A DNA stretch of 5,893 nucleotides from Nitriliruptoraceae bacterium (GTDB taxonomy: Bacteria > Actinomycetota > Nitriliruptoria > Nitriliruptorales > Nitriliruptoraceae): positions 1 to 5,893 of the forward strand of contig SKJO01000439.1 of the NCBI GenBank assembly GCA_007121975.1. The letters run 5' to 3'. Position numbers and translations under genes: made by a program. Numbering within the stretch: the first letter of the stretch is position 1; each line of letters begins with the position of its first letter. The notes beneath the pieces were generated by a model. It saw only the letters and a program-made list of their open reading frames with translations, did not search any database and was not told where the DNA came from. Shown here in pieces: positions 5,571-5,893 of this stretch.

Positions 5571-5893
5571 ATGGTGACGGGCACGCAGCTGTATGTGCTG
5601 ATGGCGGCGGTGGTGGCACCGCTGGTCGTGGTGGACCTGCGGGTCGGACGGCGCACGCCGGTGCTGGGGCTGAAGGCGGCGGCGGTGTGGTCGGCGGTGT
5701 GGGTGGTGGTCGGGCTGGGGTTCGGGGTGGTGGTGCTGCCCTTCTACGTCAACGGGGGCGACACGCCGGTCGTGACCTACCTGACCGTGTATGCGGTGGA
5801 GAAGTCGCTGTCGATCGACAACGTGTTCCTGTGGCTGCTGGTGTTCGCCGCGTTCGGGGTGCCGCGTGCCCATCAGCGTCGGGTGCTGTTCTG
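5571..5893 (+). CDS. TerC-family integral membrane protein, N-terminal part (3' end beyond window)
   Basis: The first 107 complete codons of a TerC/Alx-type membrane protein are present; family members are usually about 300 or more residues, so roughly two thirds lie outside. Hydrophobic segments are visible at about residues 7-23, 37-60 and 80-96. The family signature EKSLSIDNVF (77-86), followed by FGVP (95-98) and the HQRRVLF stretch, is diagnostic; Glu77 and Asp83 are the conserved acidic residues within the membrane region. TerC-family proteins are associated with tellurite resistance and, in studied bacteria, with manganese export and metal loading of secreted proteins; which applies here is not shown. 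The gene starts 29 bp after the PAS kinase stop on the same strand with no terminator between, so co-transcription is likely, though a separate promoter is not excluded. Confidence 0.92.
   Translation, partial: MVTGTQLYVLMAAVVAPLVVVDLRVGRRTPVLGLKAAAVWSAVWVVVGLGFGVVVLPFYVNGGDTPVVTYLTVYAVEKSLSIDNVFLWLLVFAAFGVPRAHQRRVLF

Overview
The window is very GC-rich, with G/C-ending codons, GTG as well as ATG starts and TANNNT-type -10 hexamers. This fits a high-GC, motile, flagellated or chemotactic actinobacterium. A deep actinobacterial lineage such as the Nitriliruptoria is a guess from general character only. Nothing points to plasmid, phage or insertion-sequence DNA, and no RNA genes, CRISPR arrays or transposon ends were seen.

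Layout: two gene pairs diverge from a 278-bp intergenic region (2681-2958). To the left, on the minus strand, lie a methyl-accepting chemotaxis protein (653-2680) and, 2 bp after its stop, the N-terminal part of the chemotaxis histidine kinase CheA (1-650, cut by the window edge). To the right, on the plus strand, lie a soluble hybrid-free sensor histidine kinase with five tandem PAS domains (2959-5541) and, 29 bp later, the first 107 codons of a TerC-family membrane protein (5571-5893, cut by the window edge).

How they work together: the chemoreceptor has a periplasmic Cache-like ligand domain, HAMP, two methylation-consensus sites and a CheA/CheW-binding hairpin tip, so it should control the CheA encoded directly after it. 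This CheA has the phosphorylatable Hpt histidine and the dimerisation helix, but a low-complexity Ala/Pro linker where a CheY-binding P2 domain would be. The PAS kinase has all core catalytic boxes but no response regulator in view. It carries a striking cysteine cluster in its third PAS domain. The TerC protein may be co-transcribed with it.

The intergenic region holds a sigma-28-like promoter reading left (TTGA-N15-GCCGATCA) with a strong Shine-Dalgarno for the receptor, and a housekeeping-type promoter reading right (TTGGTC-N17-TAGGGT) just before the kinase. Together these argue for the shorter starts chosen here. Most of the window is ordinary sensory and chemotaxis machinery. The best candidates for something less described are the Cys-rich PAS domain, the receptor's disordered cytoplasmic N-terminus and its variant tip.
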